Assembly: GCA_028285085.1 (NCBI GenBank)
Contig: JANQQI010000070.1
Location: forward strand, 62,001 to 126,000
Source of the DNA: Saprospiraceae bacterium
GTDB taxonomy: Bacteria > Bacteroidota > Bacteroidia > Chitinophagales > Saprospiraceae
Reading direction: 5' to 3'
DNA length: 64,000 nucleotides
Shown piece by piece: positions 9,841 to 18,752 of this stretch. Position numbers and translations under genes: made by a program. A model generated the notes under the pieces. The model was not told the DNA's origin and made no database searches. It saw nothing but the letters and a program-made list of their open reading frames with translations. Position 1 is the first letter of the stretch; each line of letters opens with the position of its first letter.

Positions 9841-10763
9841 CCAGAAAAGCTACCCGTATCATCTCGCCTTATTTTTTCTGCACTTAATGCTTCCCGGTGG
9901 GCTGTATTAAATTCATTTAAATCCAGAGGTTTTTCGTTTTCATGTTGTTCAACGCCGCGCCGCATAGTTGCTTCTTCTTTAAGTAAATCAATGCGGTCTA
10001 AATCAAATGCACTCAATGTTAATGCATCCTCTCCTGAATACGTCTTAATGTAATAGTTGCTCAAAAAGCGCTCTACGTCTTTGAGCATTTCAAACCGACC
10101 CGCAAACTGTTCACTAAAGCCTTTCATACTCCCGTAATGCTGCAAAGATTTTTTCTCGCGCTCCAAATCTCTAAGGCGTATATTCAGCTCGTTGATATAG
10201 CCATCACAAAGGCGTTCTTGTTGATTTAAGTCCTCCACAATATGCATAGCAACGCGTATGTGATTTTCAAATCTAGCCTTTTCTAATGTAGGGTATGCGG
10301 ATAGAGAACGTTGCATTTCATTGACATAGGCCATGTGTTTTTGCCGCTTTTCAATTAACGCCTTACGAAGGGTTTTGACCATTTTCAGCTTTTGGTAAAC
10401 CTCCCTACTCTGAATGACATTTTGTCCTTCTTTACTCTCGCGCCATGCTCTGGCCTTCTCCCTAGCCACTTCCTCGGCTTTTTTTGTACGGTTTATTTCT
10501 GCTATTTTAGAGATAATCAAGCTGACCAAACGCACAGAAAAATAAAGGCCGAAAATGCCTAAAACAACCAAACCAATCATCGGTAAATGCTCAATGAACA
10601 CGGCCCAAAAATTGGATAGAAACACCTTTATTTTCATCCAAATCGGCAATAAGGTTTTAGAAAGCCACTGAATAAAAGACCCCACTAAACTTATTATTAC
10701 GACAAAAATGACCATGCATCCTGTACCGTCATCATTATTTGCTGCTGACATAGTTTCATGCAA
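9819..10763 (-). CDS. Membrane-anchored coiled-coil protein
   Basis: A 314-residue protein with two hydrophobic segments near the N-terminus (about 18-36 and 57-77). A long charged helical domain rich in Glu, Arg and Lys follows. ATG 10763 or the ATG four codons later (MSAANN) could start it. It sits between a smaller membrane protein gene and the coupling protein, so it probably acts with them at the membrane during mobilisation. No named family is recognised. Confidence 0.65.
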   Translation of the reverse strand: MHETMSAANNDDGTGCMVIFVVIISLVGSFIQWLSKTLLPIWMKIKVFLSNFWAVFIEHLPMIGLVVLGIFGLYFSVRLVSLIISKIAEINRTKKAEEVAREKARAWRESKEGQNVIQSREVYQKLKMVKTLRKALIEKRQKHMAYVNEMQRSLSAYPTLEKARFENHIRVAMHIVEDLNQQERLCDGYINELNIRLRDLEREKKSLQHYGSMKGFSEQFAGRFEMLKDVERFLSNYYIKTYSGEDALTLSAFDLDRIDLLKEEATMRRGVEQHENEKPLDLNEFNTAHREALSAEKIRRDDTGSFSGWTTNIT

Positions 10764-10773
10764 TTTAAATGTT

Positions 10774-11208
10774 TTAAAAAATCGGGAATGCGTTTGCTAA
10801 AAGGCTTTGGAGATATATGTAGGCAAAAAGATTAACAGCCAATGCGCAAAACAAAAGCACAAAAACTAATCTTTTTGCCTTCCCAAAAATCAGATCAAGG
10901 ATCAGCCAAAGCCCTGCTAATCCGATAGAACCCCACCATAGCGATGACCCCACTTTTAGCATCTGCGATACCATATTTAATACCTGCGCTGTATAGCGCA
11001 GGCGTTCTTGCCAAGTCTTAGCATCTTCAAGTGTCTTCATTATTATTGGAACCTGCATAAAATCAATTATGCGATGATACGGACTTTGCGAGGTTTGGTC
11101 TCTGCGGTTTTGTAAATGCTCTCCGATCAGGTCAGCCGCAGATATAACCGGATCGGCTACACCCTCTACTAAGACCGTGCAGCTCTGCGCGGTTTCTAAA
11201 AACCGCAT
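10774..11208 (-). CDS. Small membrane protein of the transfer region
   Basis: A 144-residue protein: a soluble N-terminal part of about 90 residues, then two hydrophobic segments near the C-terminus (about 92-106 and 113-137). It ends 10 bp before the next gene, suggesting translational coupling. It may be a small accessory membrane component of the transfer machinery; I do not recognise the family. Confidence 0.55.
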   Translation of the reverse strand: MRFLETAQSCTVLVEGVADPVISAADLIGEHLQNRRDQTSQSPYHRIIDFMQVPIIMKTLEDAKTWQERLRYTAQVLNMVSQMLKVGSSLWWGSIGLAGLWLILDLIFGKAKRLVFVLLFCALAVNLFAYIYLQSLLANAFPIF

Positions 11209-11273
11209 ATGCAGCGCATTAAAAAAAAAGGTTTGTACTGATTGTACATATGACTGCCAGATAGCTTAGGCGT

Positions 11274-11681
11274 TTACGCCACAAGCCCTGGCCTGGATAT
11301 ATCAAATTCATCATTGTATTTATTTTTTATTTGTATCTGCATGTGATTATTCGGATCGTTGGATACACTGAGCTTATCTAAATCGGTATATCCAAGCGCC
11401 ATGATCATCATGCTTACTCTATAAGCACCCTCTTCCCAAACTACCCGAGAAAAGGCTTTATCATAAATAAGTTTAGCTCTAACAGCCTTGGAAACATCCC
11501 ACGCAAGTCCGGCATGGCCAAGCACACGGTTAGCGATGTGAAAAGCTGAATTATGAGGTGAATGAAATCTATCCTTCATGGAATTAAATTTTGTGCAATT
11601 AAGTAATTGAATGTAATTTCTTGCTTGAAAGTGGAATACACGTTTTGAAGGTGGGTTTCTCGTGAAGTGATGATTAAGCAA
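11274..11681 (-). CDS. Small unknown protein at the head of the transfer operon
   Basis: A protein of 135 residues from ATG 11681, or about 100 residues from the internal ATG at 11579 (MKDRFHS), which is a more natural N-terminus because the extra 34 residues look like untranslated sequence. It is soluble, without a recognised domain. It is divergent from the 430-residue gene at 11886. The space between holds a strong inverted repeat that could control both. Confidence 0.5.
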   Translation of the reverse strand: MLNHHFTRNPPSKRVFHFQARNYIQLLNCTKFNSMKDRFHSPHNSAFHIANRVLGHAGLAWDVSKAVRAKLIYDKAFSRVVWEEGAYRVSMMIMALGYTDLDKLSVSNDPNNHMQIQIKNKYNDEFDISRPGLVA

Positions 11682-11786
11682 TTTCGTGTGCTTTAAACGT
11701 AAGCTCTCAGCAAAAAAACATTACATTTTTGGGAATAGCAAAGCTTAAGAAAAACTCGCAGAATTCTCCATACGGATAGAAGATAG

Positions 11787-11846
11787 GCTGGAAAATACAC
11801 CATCAAAAAGAGCATCTCAACAAAACATGGTGGAAAATTTTCCAGC
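11787..11846. repeat. Inverted repeat between divergent genes, candidate operator
   Basis: GCTGGAAAAT at 11787-11796 pairs perfectly with ATTTTCCAGC at 11837-11846. A second pair, CACCAT (11798-11803) and ATGGTG (11827-11832), nests inside it. The structure lies 41 bp before the ATG at 11886 and about 100 bp before the divergent gene. It could be a regulator-binding site or a transfer or replication site. Confidence 0.55.
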
Positions 11847-11885
11847 ACTTAAAAAAATGTCTATTTTTGATAAACCTCAATATAA

Positions 11886-13178
11886 ATGGAGCCTAAAGAA
11901 GAACGCTACCATGCCAATCACTATGCGAATGAAATCCTTAAGCATTGTAAGAGGGTTGGTATTCCAATAGATGACAGGGATAAAAATGGGCCGTATAAAA
12001 CCATTAGAGAACTTACGGGATTTAGTAGACACCAACTTTTTAATAATCACTTGGGATTTAATCAAGATGAGAACCAACAAGAAGTCTTTAATAGAGATGT
12101 TGTAATGAAGTTTTTTATGGCTTGCCGCGTACACCCCACAACATTCTTACGAACACGCGTACAAGAAGACTTCTGGTTTAAATTAGAAAAAGATAAGAAG
12201 AAAACCTTAAACAAGAATTTGTATTTCACTAATGATTATTGGGAAAAATTAGTAGAAAACGGTTTTGCTTCTGCAAACTCTCTCATTAAATACATCCGCA
12301 TAAAATCACACGACCCTGATTACAATACAGAGCTAAAAGATGTTTATAAGAATATTTTAGCGCCATATTTTCGTAGCGCGGAACATACGATAAAAGTCTA
12401 TGAGGTATTGTTTAAAGGTACGAACCGGGAACCAAATGAGCACCTTGCCTATGCCAAGTCACAGCATTATGTGTTGTGTGCTATCCAGGATTGGCTTGAT
12501 AGTAAAAAGGCAAAAAATAAGGCCATCGCTAAAGAAAATAAAAAACGAAAAGCACGAGGAGAAGAAGAAACGCCGCTGCTAAGCTATGAATATACAAGAA
12601 CCTTAGCCTGTTCACGCTCAACTTATATTTTTAAAAAAGATGGGAACGAAAACCTCAAACAGGCGATGGTTTTTGAGGCCTCCGCAAGAACCCTAGTTCA
12701 TTTAAAATACTGTTTGGAAGAACATGGAAACCATTGCAATTTTTATGTTACAACAACCTCTCGCCTTAGGAATCATGCTCTCATTGACGATAACTATAGT
12801 CTAACAGAGGACTATACGACTTCCAATAATATTGTAGTTCCCGATGGAATATTTATTAATGATGTTTGTCCTACAAGTAAAGCCTTCCCATTTAAAACAT
12901 CATTGGATGTGCAAACCTTTAAGGGCATTCGCTTTACAAAAGCCAACTTAATTAAGTTCATAATTGAGGGCTGGTTTTTAGCCGACGAACAAGCAGACAT
13001 AAGGCTAAAAAATGCCAAACGTATTAGAGAAGAATTAGGATTAGAAGATGTTGCTGATGAGGAATGGGATAAAGGAGAAATATTGAGAAAGTATGAAAAT
13101 ACTACCTTAAAAAAGGTCACAAGTCTGGAGTATTTAGAAGAATTGGAGAGGGAAAAGGAAAAAAGAGAAAACTGTTAA
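11886..13178 (+). CDS. Unknown 430-residue element protein
   Basis: A soluble, highly charged protein with many Lys, Glu and Asn residues. A Lys/Arg-rich patch lies near residues 205-225 and a Glu/Lys-rich helix ends the protein. No catalytic motif or known domain is evident. It is one of only three plus-strand genes in the element and starts behind a strong inverted repeat, so it has its own promoter. No clear Shine-Dalgarno is seen. A DNA-binding or element-specific function is possible, but nothing in the sequence shows it. Confidence 0.65.
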   Translation: MEPKEERYHANHYANEILKHCKRVGIPIDDRDKNGPYKTIRELTGFSRHQLFNNHLGFNQDENQQEVFNRDVVMKFFMACRVHPTTFLRTRVQEDFWFKLEKDKKKTLNKNLYFTNDYWEKLVENGFASANSLIKYIRIKSHDPDYNTELKDVYKNILAPYFRSAEHTIKVYEVLFKGTNREPNEHLAYAKSQHYVLCAIQDWLDSKKAKNKAIAKENKKRKARGEEETPLLSYEYTRTLACSRSTYIFKKDGNENLKQAMVFEASARTLVHLKYCLEEHGNHCNFYVTTTSRLRNHALIDDNYSLTEDYTTSNNIVVPDGIFINDVCPTSKAFPFKTSLDVQTFKGIRFTKANLIKFIIEGWFLADEQADIRLKNAKRIREELGLEDVADEEWDKGEILRKYENTTLKKVTSLEYLEELEREKEKRENC

Positions 13179-13294
13179 ACTCTAGACATTATCATATACA
13201 ATCTTTTATATTTATGTACCCATTTGACTTATCAAGATAAACTCTTTATTATCCAAACCGTTTATAAAACATGCACTCTATGAAAGGATACGAC

Positions 13295-13537
13295 ATGTAC
13301 CAAAGGCCCAGCTTTGAAGAATTGCAAGAAATGGGTAAAAATCTCCGTGCAGGTGAATTTGCACAAGAACTCCACACCAAGCTCACATTTGACGAAAATG
13401 GAGGACTTATAGAAAGAGATAGCTGGAGCGTCGTGGAACAAGTCCGACCTTACATTGAAGAACAAGAGGCATTATTTCAACAAGAACTTGCTGCTAGAAA
13501 TGCAACTATCAATAAACTGGAACCTCCTACGTTATAA
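13295..13537 (+). CDS. Small acidic element protein
   Basis: An 80-residue protein starting MYQRPSFEE. This ATG is chosen because GAAAGGA lies 6 bases upstream; two earlier in-frame ATGs (13271, 13280) have no such site. It is acidic and helical, with a Gln/Glu-rich second half. It is convergent with the relaxase gene, 21 bp from its end. Family and function are unknown. Confidence 0.5.
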   Translation: MYQRPSFEELQEMGKNLRAGEFAQELHTKLTFDENGGLIERDSWSVVEQVRPYIEEQEALFQQELAARNATINKLEPPTL

Positions 13538-13558
13538 CCCCCTAGACGCGTCTTACTC

Positions 13559-15181
13559 TTACCCCCTATCAAGTCCATAACCATCATCGCGGCTACGCTT
13601 ATCTTCCCTGCGGTTTACCTCTTTTAATTGCCGCGCCTTAATCTCCTCAATACGTTTTTGCTTCTCTGTCTCTAGATCAATGATTGGTTGATCATTCACA
13701 GTTTTTTGTTGATCAGGATCAGGATATTTTTCCTCGATCTGTTTACGCTTAATTGATAAATACTCTGCGCGTCGCTGCGCTATATCATCAAGCCCTTTTT
13801 GAGCTAACGCAATTTGCTCTTTCAATCTATTATATGCCTTACGCTCTCGCCCAAATAAATCAACGCGTTTTGTTTTAGACAGCTTATCCTGTAAAGCCTG
13901 TATTCGCTTCTCATGTGCCGATACGTTATGGCTTTTATCTAGCATTTTTTCAATTTGGGCTAGTTCATAATCAATATCGCGCTGACGTTTTTGCTGGCGA
14001 TCTAGTTTCTTATAGGCTGGTGGAGGAAGTAGTACTTCTCTATCAGATTTATTTTTAAGGGCATCTCTTTGAGTCTGTTTTTTGGTATTTTTTTCTTTTA
14101 GCCCGTCCTTATTTTTATCATCAGAACGCTGCTGAGTAGACTTTTCAATTTGCTTCGCTTTTTCTTTTGCCGCTAGATCAGCCGCATCAAGTTCTCTATT
14201 ATGACGATCAATATTTTCTTGTTCCCGATCATAAGTATTAGCTTTTCTTACCTCTTCAACTGACATCAGATCATTAGCATCAAAATCACTAAACCGATCT
14301 TCAAGACCGCCGCGCCATTTTCCTGTTTCTTTGTCTTTTTGCCAAAGCCCTTTAAGTTGACGTGATAGGCTGTGAACTTTCCCCGTTACATTATCTACCA
14401 ATACCAAACCTCTACGGTCACCTTTAGCAAGCTCATAACCGTTATCTTGTAAAGCAGCCTGAAAAGCTTCTGCGCTATCGGATTGCTGATATAGTTCTTG
14501 AATTTGAACCTTGTCTATTTTCTTCTCGCGGTGCTTAACAATGTCCGTTTCAGGTTTGGCTTTCGTATCATCACTTCTATATTCACCCTGCCCTTCTTTA
14601 TGATGATCTTTATCTTTGGAATGCTTCGCTCGTTGCTCATTATTCTTGATACGTTGTTCACAATATACCCCATGCTCTAGTTCATATTCTTGCGCCCATT
14701 TTGATAAAATCAAACGATCATTAGATACGCTTGCAATTTTGCCTGTTTCCATATTAACCAGATTACAAATCACATGAACATGATCATGATCTGTTTCTTG
14801 ATGCGCAACAATAACAGCTTGATGATTGTCCTTCAGCCCCAATCGATCCAAAGCATCTAGCGATATATTACGCATATGATCTTCTTCTGGAGTCTCGTTT
14901 GTATGCCAAGCTAAGCTAAAAGAATAAACACTTCCCTTGGTTGATTTACGTCCTGCTCTACTTCCCCCTGCTTGTTCTTTAAGGTGGTCTGCATTCATGG
15001 ATGTATATGCCATATACCGCATGGCTTTTTCTGGATCATCTGTTGGCATATTGTGAACGTATGTCCATGCCACACGATCAGAGGTAGATACGCGTTCCCC
15101 GTTATTATTTGCCTTATCATGCAAATAATATAATCCTGCACCTTTAAATGAATGCCCCCGCCTTGCAACCTTCGGAATCAT
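13559..15181 (-). CDS. Relaxase (MOBP/MOBQ type)
   Basis: A 540-residue relaxase that would nick oriT and pilot the strand during transfer. The metal-binding motif III, HQETDHDHVHVICN, is at residues 127-140. Tyr residues in GAGLYYLHD (15-23) are the likely nicking tyrosine region, and the SLAWH motif is at 89-93. Beyond residue 190 the protein is very charged and helical, with a coiled-coil tail, as in many mobilisation proteins. The N-terminal half closely resembles relaxases I know from alphaproteobacterial plasmids. The ATG is 7 bp after the stop of the MobC-like gene, so the two form an operon. An oriT-like site lies about 120 bp upstream of that partner gene. Confidence 0.88.
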   Translation of the reverse strand: MIPKVARRGHSFKGAGLYYLHDKANNNGERVSTSDRVAWTYVHNMPTDDPEKAMRYMAYTSMNADHLKEQAGGSRAGRKSTKGSVYSFSLAWHTNETPEEDHMRNISLDALDRLGLKDNHQAVIVAHQETDHDHVHVICNLVNMETGKIASVSNDRLILSKWAQEYELEHGVYCEQRIKNNEQRAKHSKDKDHHKEGQGEYRSDDTKAKPETDIVKHREKKIDKVQIQELYQQSDSAEAFQAALQDNGYELAKGDRRGLVLVDNVTGKVHSLSRQLKGLWQKDKETGKWRGGLEDRFSDFDANDLMSVEEVRKANTYDREQENIDRHNRELDAADLAAKEKAKQIEKSTQQRSDDKNKDGLKEKNTKKQTQRDALKNKSDREVLLPPPAYKKLDRQQKRQRDIDYELAQIEKMLDKSHNVSAHEKRIQALQDKLSKTKRVDLFGRERKAYNRLKEQIALAQKGLDDIAQRRAEYLSIKRKQIEEKYPDPDQQKTVNDQPIIDLETEKQKRIEEIKARQLKEVNRREDKRSRDDGYGLDRG

Positions 15182-15188
15182 TTATTAA

Positions 15189-15776
15189 TTACTTTATTTT
15201 TGAAATCATGCCATCTATTAATGGGGTTAGTTTTTTCTGGCACCTACCTAAATCTTCAAGCAGAGCATTTTCATTTTTCTCAGCAATGCGAGATAATTGC
15301 AGAAGGTTAGTTCCAACCTTCATGAGCTGATTAGTAAATGAGAATGTGAAGATTTTGGATGAATGCCACGTACCTTTTTTGGCTTGCTCGTTATAAACTT
15401 CAACAAGCCGAACAGAAAAACGAACGTGATCTATAAAACGCTCTAACCGATTCAAAGATTGTTTAAGATTTACAGGTAACACCTTTGTTTGATTAGCAGC
15501 TTTTGCCATCTGGTTTATATGTTGTCCAATATCAGTTTTGAACACATGTATAAGTGCCAATTCAAAAGAGCTTGGCGCATTATCATTTTCGCTTACGCGT
15601 TTATTTTCTCCTGTAAGTTGTTGGCGTGCGTAATCGCTGTATCGCATGCCTAAAGACTTAGCCTTAGCTTTGGCAGTATTCACCATTTCTTCTGTGCCCT
15701 GCACAGTAGGAAATCGCGTCGAATATAAACTTACCTGTTTTTTTGGTCGGGCCATAAAACAAAAATTTAAGATCAT
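15189..15776 (-). CDS. MobC-like relaxosome protein
   Basis: A 195-residue protein, or 188 residues from the second ATG (MARPKKQ, 15755), which is the more natural start. The N-terminus is basic with a short strand then helices (TRFPTVQGTEEMVNTAKAKA), the layout of ribbon-helix-helix-type mobilisation accessory proteins. The rest is helical. Such proteins bind oriT and help the relaxase melt the nick region. It sits between the oriT candidate and the relaxase gene, as expected for this role. Confidence 0.72.
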   Translation of the reverse strand: MILNFCFMARPKKQVSLYSTRFPTVQGTEEMVNTAKAKAKSLGMRYSDYARQQLTGENKRVSENDNAPSSFELALIHVFKTDIGQHINQMAKAANQTKVLPVNLKQSLNRLERFIDHVRFSVRLVEVYNEQAKKGTWHSSKIFTFSFTNQLMKVGTNLLQLSRIAEKNENALLEDLGRCQKKLTPLIDGMISKIK

Positions 15777-15799
15777 TTTTAAAAGTGCGAATGCACCAG

Positions 15800-15935
15800 G
15801 GGATTAAACGGGGAGATTCTCTCCCCTTTACAAGATTGGTTTTTACGCGGGTCAAATGGAACGTAGTGGAGTTATTACACGTGTAATAACCATATCTTGC
15901 TACCCTTAGTTTAGTGACCCCGTGACCTTTAGACA
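15800..15935. other. Candidate origin of transfer (oriT)
   Basis: A perfect 20-bp palindrome (GTTATTACAC + GTGTAATAAC, 15871-15890) is followed after CA by TATCTTGC (15893-15900). This matches the RP4-type arrangement, in which an inverted repeat stands just before a TATCCTG^C-like nic sequence. The expected nick would be between G15899 and C15900. A GGGGAGA/TCTCCCC hairpin (15810-15826) lies nearer the mobilisation genes. A repeated GTGACC (about 15920-15935) follows. The site lies just upstream of the MobC-like and relaxase genes. The 15777-16102 intergenic region holds no gene I believe in. Confidence 0.6.
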
Positions 15936-16102
15936 AAGACGCAATTAATCCTAGACGAACTATCCACAACTTTAGATTGAATGCGCTGATGCGCATACTT
16001 CATTTTTTAGTTTTTGCGAACTAAAAGAAAAATCATTTGGACATAATTATGGGTGAGCATATGCCTTCCCCATCTTATCTATTAGTAAGACCAATGCTAT
16101 AT

Positions 16103-17053
16103 CTATCCTATATCAGGTTTAGTTATTTCATATCGTGTTCCAGCTAGAATGTAATCGGCGGCCTTCTGGGCTTGATTAGCAGCACGTACAATAGCTTTAT
16201 TGTCTTGCTTTAAGACACCTAGCCAACTCTTGATATAGGCAGCATTGTTTGTAATCGTTTTTGAAAATCCCAAAGCGGCACAACAAAATGCGGATGTTAA
16301 TTCTCCTACAATTTCTTCTTTACCGTAGTCTTTATCACCAAAGGCTTTACCAAACGTTCTATCCAATCTTGTTGGATGTCCAGTCCAATGCCCAAGCTCG
16401 TGTAAAGCCGTTGCATAAAATGGCTCTGCTTGACCTCTGAACTGCGACCGAAGTGGCAAACGGATTTTATCAGCCACTCGATCATAATAAGCCTGATTGC
16501 TCTCTACGATTTCTATTTCTGCACCTGTGGCCTTTATCAATTCTTCGGCGCGCTCATCTTTGATAAAATCCTGTAACGATTCTTGTGGCGTGGTTTTGTA
16601 GAATTTAGGATCAAGGCCCTCGGTCTGAGAAGTGACGTTAAAAACGCGGTAAAGTTTTAACATAGGAATCGTTTTAATGCCATTTCCCATGCGTTCCTCT
16701 GCACTCATGCTTTCTGCTCTTGCAGTCGGCACATATTTTTTATGCTGATTAAGATATGCCGTTTTATAAAATACTATTGGTGATGAGCGTTCCCCTTTCA
16801 ATACTTTACCGCCAAGCTTGCTGATCTGCTTAAACGTCATCCAAGTATTGTTCAGATATTTGCGTTTTAAAAGCTGCGTACTAAGAAGTAGTTGATTGAT
16901 GCCACGATAGTAATTACCTGTTGAAGGGTTTCGGGCAAAGTCACCATCTTGCCCCATCAAAATCCAAGGGCGTATGTAGTTATGCTCTTGATGATCTTCT
17001 AAAAGTTCAATGATGGTATCGGTAACTTGTTGGTATAAGTCATTGGCTTTCAT
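16103..17053 (-). CDS. ArdC-like antirestriction protein
   Basis: A 316-residue protein of the ArdC type. The N-terminal domain (MKANDLYQQVTDTIIELLED, then the NPSTGNYYRGIN region) is the ssDNA-binding part. The C-terminal half is a zincin-like metallopeptidase with HELGH at 218-222 (HExxH). Such proteins bind incoming single-stranded DNA and protect it from host restriction soon after transfer. The start is supported by AGAGGA about 9 bases upstream. It follows the 66-residue gene and is probably expressed with it. It fits a conjugated plasmid-like element. Confidence 0.85.
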   Translation of the reverse strand: MKANDLYQQVTDTIIELLEDHQEHNYIRPWILMGQDGDFARNPSTGNYYRGINQLLLSTQLLKRKYLNNTWMTFKQISKLGGKVLKGERSSPIVFYKTAYLNQHKKYVPTARAESMSAEERMGNGIKTIPMLKLYRVFNVTSQTEGLDPKFYKTTPQESLQDFIKDERAEELIKATGAEIEIVESNQAYYDRVADKIRLPLRSQFRGQAEPFYATALHELGHWTGHPTRLDRTFGKAFGDKDYGKEEIVGELTSAFCCAALGFSKTITNNAAYIKSWLGVLKQDNKAIVRAANQAQKAADYILAGTRYEITKPDIG

Positions 17054-17138
17054 TATTTGTTTTCCTCTTCAGCTCTATTACCGCTTATACAGCTGCCCAT
17101 CATTTACGACGGGCAACTTGTATTGATTTATTCTTGAC

Positions 17139-17339
17139 CTAGTCTTTTGGAGGAAAAGCTACAAGCTCAATTTGTCCATTATGAGGAATGGGTTGTGCAT
17201 CAAGGATGATGTTATATCCCTCCCCTTCTCTATGTTTCCAGGCTACACCGATTTTTGATAAGCGGGTATCACCATCTGATTGGGGTACTCTCACGAAGAT
17301 ATTTAAGGCTGGTTTTTTCTTTTCTACTTCATTTGTCAT
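17139..17339 (-). CDS. Small element protein ahead of ardC
   Basis: A 66-residue protein starting MTNEVEKKK. An ATG ten codons earlier (17369) is less likely, because AAAGGAGC stands 7 bases before the ATG at 17339, one of the strongest ribosome sites in the window. The protein is beta-rich and soluble (NIFVRVPQSDGDTR, WKHREGEGYNIIL), like short proteins found beside antirestriction genes on proteobacterial plasmids. Function is unknown. The structured region at 17393-17546 lies 54 bp upstream and could be its leader. Confidence 0.65.
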   Translation of the reverse strand: MTNEVEKKKPALNIFVRVPQSDGDTRLSKIGVAWKHREGEGYNIILDAQPIPHNGQIELVAFPPKD

Positions 17340-17392
17340 TTTGATTGCTCCTTTCGTTTTTGGTTTCATGTAATGACGGGAAGAAATAAGAG

Positions 17393-17546
17393 CTATGGCA
17401 TAGGGAGCGCTTTAAATCCCCTTCGATGTAAATATTTGATTCCGCGAGGAATCGGCTCAAAAAGCCGAGGGGAAATATTTACAAAGGCGAAGTCTTCAGA
17501 TAGGGCTATTTATAGCCCGTAGGGATTGTAAGTGATCACGCCATAG
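17393..17546. ncRNA. Candidate structured RNA with seven nested helices
   Basis: All helices are compatible in one fold. P1 is CTATGGC/GCCATAG (17393-17399 with 17540-17546). P2 is AATCCC/GGGATT (17415-17420, 17522-17527). P3 is CTTCG/CGAAG (17421-17425, 17488-17492). P4 is GTAAATATTT/AAATATTTAC (17428-17437, 17473-17482). P5 is GATTCC/GGAATC with a GCGA loop (17438-17453). P6 is CGGCT/AGCCG (17453-17467). P7 is GGGCTA/TAGCCC (17503-17518). P5 and P6 form a three-way junction on P4. The GNRA loop exists only in the plus-strand transcript; neighbouring genes run on the minus strand. It could be a small RNA, a long leader, or a single-strand DNA structure. I know no matching family. Confidence 0.5.
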
Positions 17547-17624
17547 ATCAATCTTACCGTTAAACATTACATGCAAAACCTAAAAGATAAAGAGCATAAA
17601 TACGTGGGGCATGAAAAGTATAAA

Positions 17625-18599
17625 TCAGGGCTGCAGCTCTGCGTAATGTTGTTTAAAGAATGGATTATCCCCTGCCCTCAAACAATCATTAAGATCAACA
17701 TGAGGAAGATATAGAGGGCTTTGGTCAAATACACAGCCTTCAAAATCCTCTTGGAATTTAGTGGCTGCTTTTTTGCCGGAAGCGTTATTATCTAAGAATA
17801 GATTAATACGATTGTAACCTTGCTGCTCGATATAGACTTTAGTGCGGTTATATGATGAAAGCGCATTCATAATAATGGCATCGCCGCGAAGCTGATCCGT
17901 ATTCATCATTTCTAGTAAAGAGAGATGATCGAGCATCCCTTCAAAGACAGATACAGCCCCCCTGCTCTGCTCCGATCCTGGGTGAACGGTTATATCTCGA
18001 ACGATAAGTGCAGATTTAAACTTACCTTTTTTAGAATCGGATGCTGATCTTATTTCCCATCCTCCTGATATATTTTGTTGCCCAAATCCAAAATAAAGAC
18101 TGCCTGGTGCGTTCGGTGATGTGTTGCGATACTGCACCACCCGAAGATACTTCTTCGCATTCTGTGAGCTTACATGGCGATTTCTTAAATATTTTAAGAT
18201 CAGCTCGGATCTAAGCGGACTATCTTTCACAAATTCAAGATAGCGCGGTGCACCCGTTTTTTGTGATTTATCCTCGCTAAAAGAAAAACGATTAGACTGT
18301 TTAGTATTTGGTCTGCCCATTTGATCTTCTAGCCATTGTAGCGCATCTGTTACGCGACTAGGCCTTCCGTGTTTAGACAAATAGGCAATGGCAAAATCCA
18401 GTGTATTGCCTCCTTCCCCGTCTCCAAAGTCATACCACTGGTTTTTTACAAGATTAACATTTAAGGAAGGTTCAACCTCCGCACGCCAAGCTGACAGATA
18501 TTTATGCTCAGTGCGGCCGCGTTCAACTACTTTAACCTCATAGCCAAGCTTTGCCATCAGATCAGTTAATTTAATTTGTTTTGCTTGCGCTGCATTCAT
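17625..18599 (-). CDS. Toprim-domain primase-like protein
   Basis: A 324-residue protein from ATG 18599 (MNAAQAKQIK); AAAGGA lies 14 bases upstream, and the 12 extra residues from a TTG at 18635 are unlikely. The N-terminal 100 residues resemble the CHC2-like DNA-binding part of element primases (WYDFGDGEGGNTLDF) but lack obvious zinc cysteines. The Toprim core follows: VFEGMLDHLSLL holds the catalytic Glu, and LFLDNNASG is the DxD-like motif (DNN here). Such proteins prime or process DNA during plasmid replication or after transfer. It lies between the rep gene and the antirestriction genes. Confidence 0.78.
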   Translation of the reverse strand: MNAAQAKQIKLTDLMAKLGYEVKVVERGRTEHKYLSAWRAEVEPSLNVNLVKNQWYDFGDGEGGNTLDFAIAYLSKHGRPSRVTDALQWLEDQMGRPNTKQSNRFSFSEDKSQKTGAPRYLEFVKDSPLRSELILKYLRNRHVSSQNAKKYLRVVQYRNTSPNAPGSLYFGFGQQNISGGWEIRSASDSKKGKFKSALIVRDITVHPGSEQSRGAVSVFEGMLDHLSLLEMMNTDQLRGDAIIMNALSSYNRTKVYIEQQGYNRINLFLDNNASGKKAATKFQEDFEGCVFDQSPLYLPHVDLNDCLRAGDNPFFKQHYAELQP

Positions 18600-18752
18600 A
18601 AGGCTATAACATCCTTTACCGATAATCCTCCCCAACAGACATAGATACTTTTATTTTAGTTCGCAAAGGGTTTATTTACGCATGGGCTTTTATCATCTGT
18701 TCACAGATGTTTAATTTAAGTCCATAATCAAATAATATTAACCTAGAAAGTC

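Noticed and set aside
15664-15996. 110-codon minus-strand frame over the oriT region
   Set aside because: It overlaps the MobC-like gene in another frame and reads through the palindrome.
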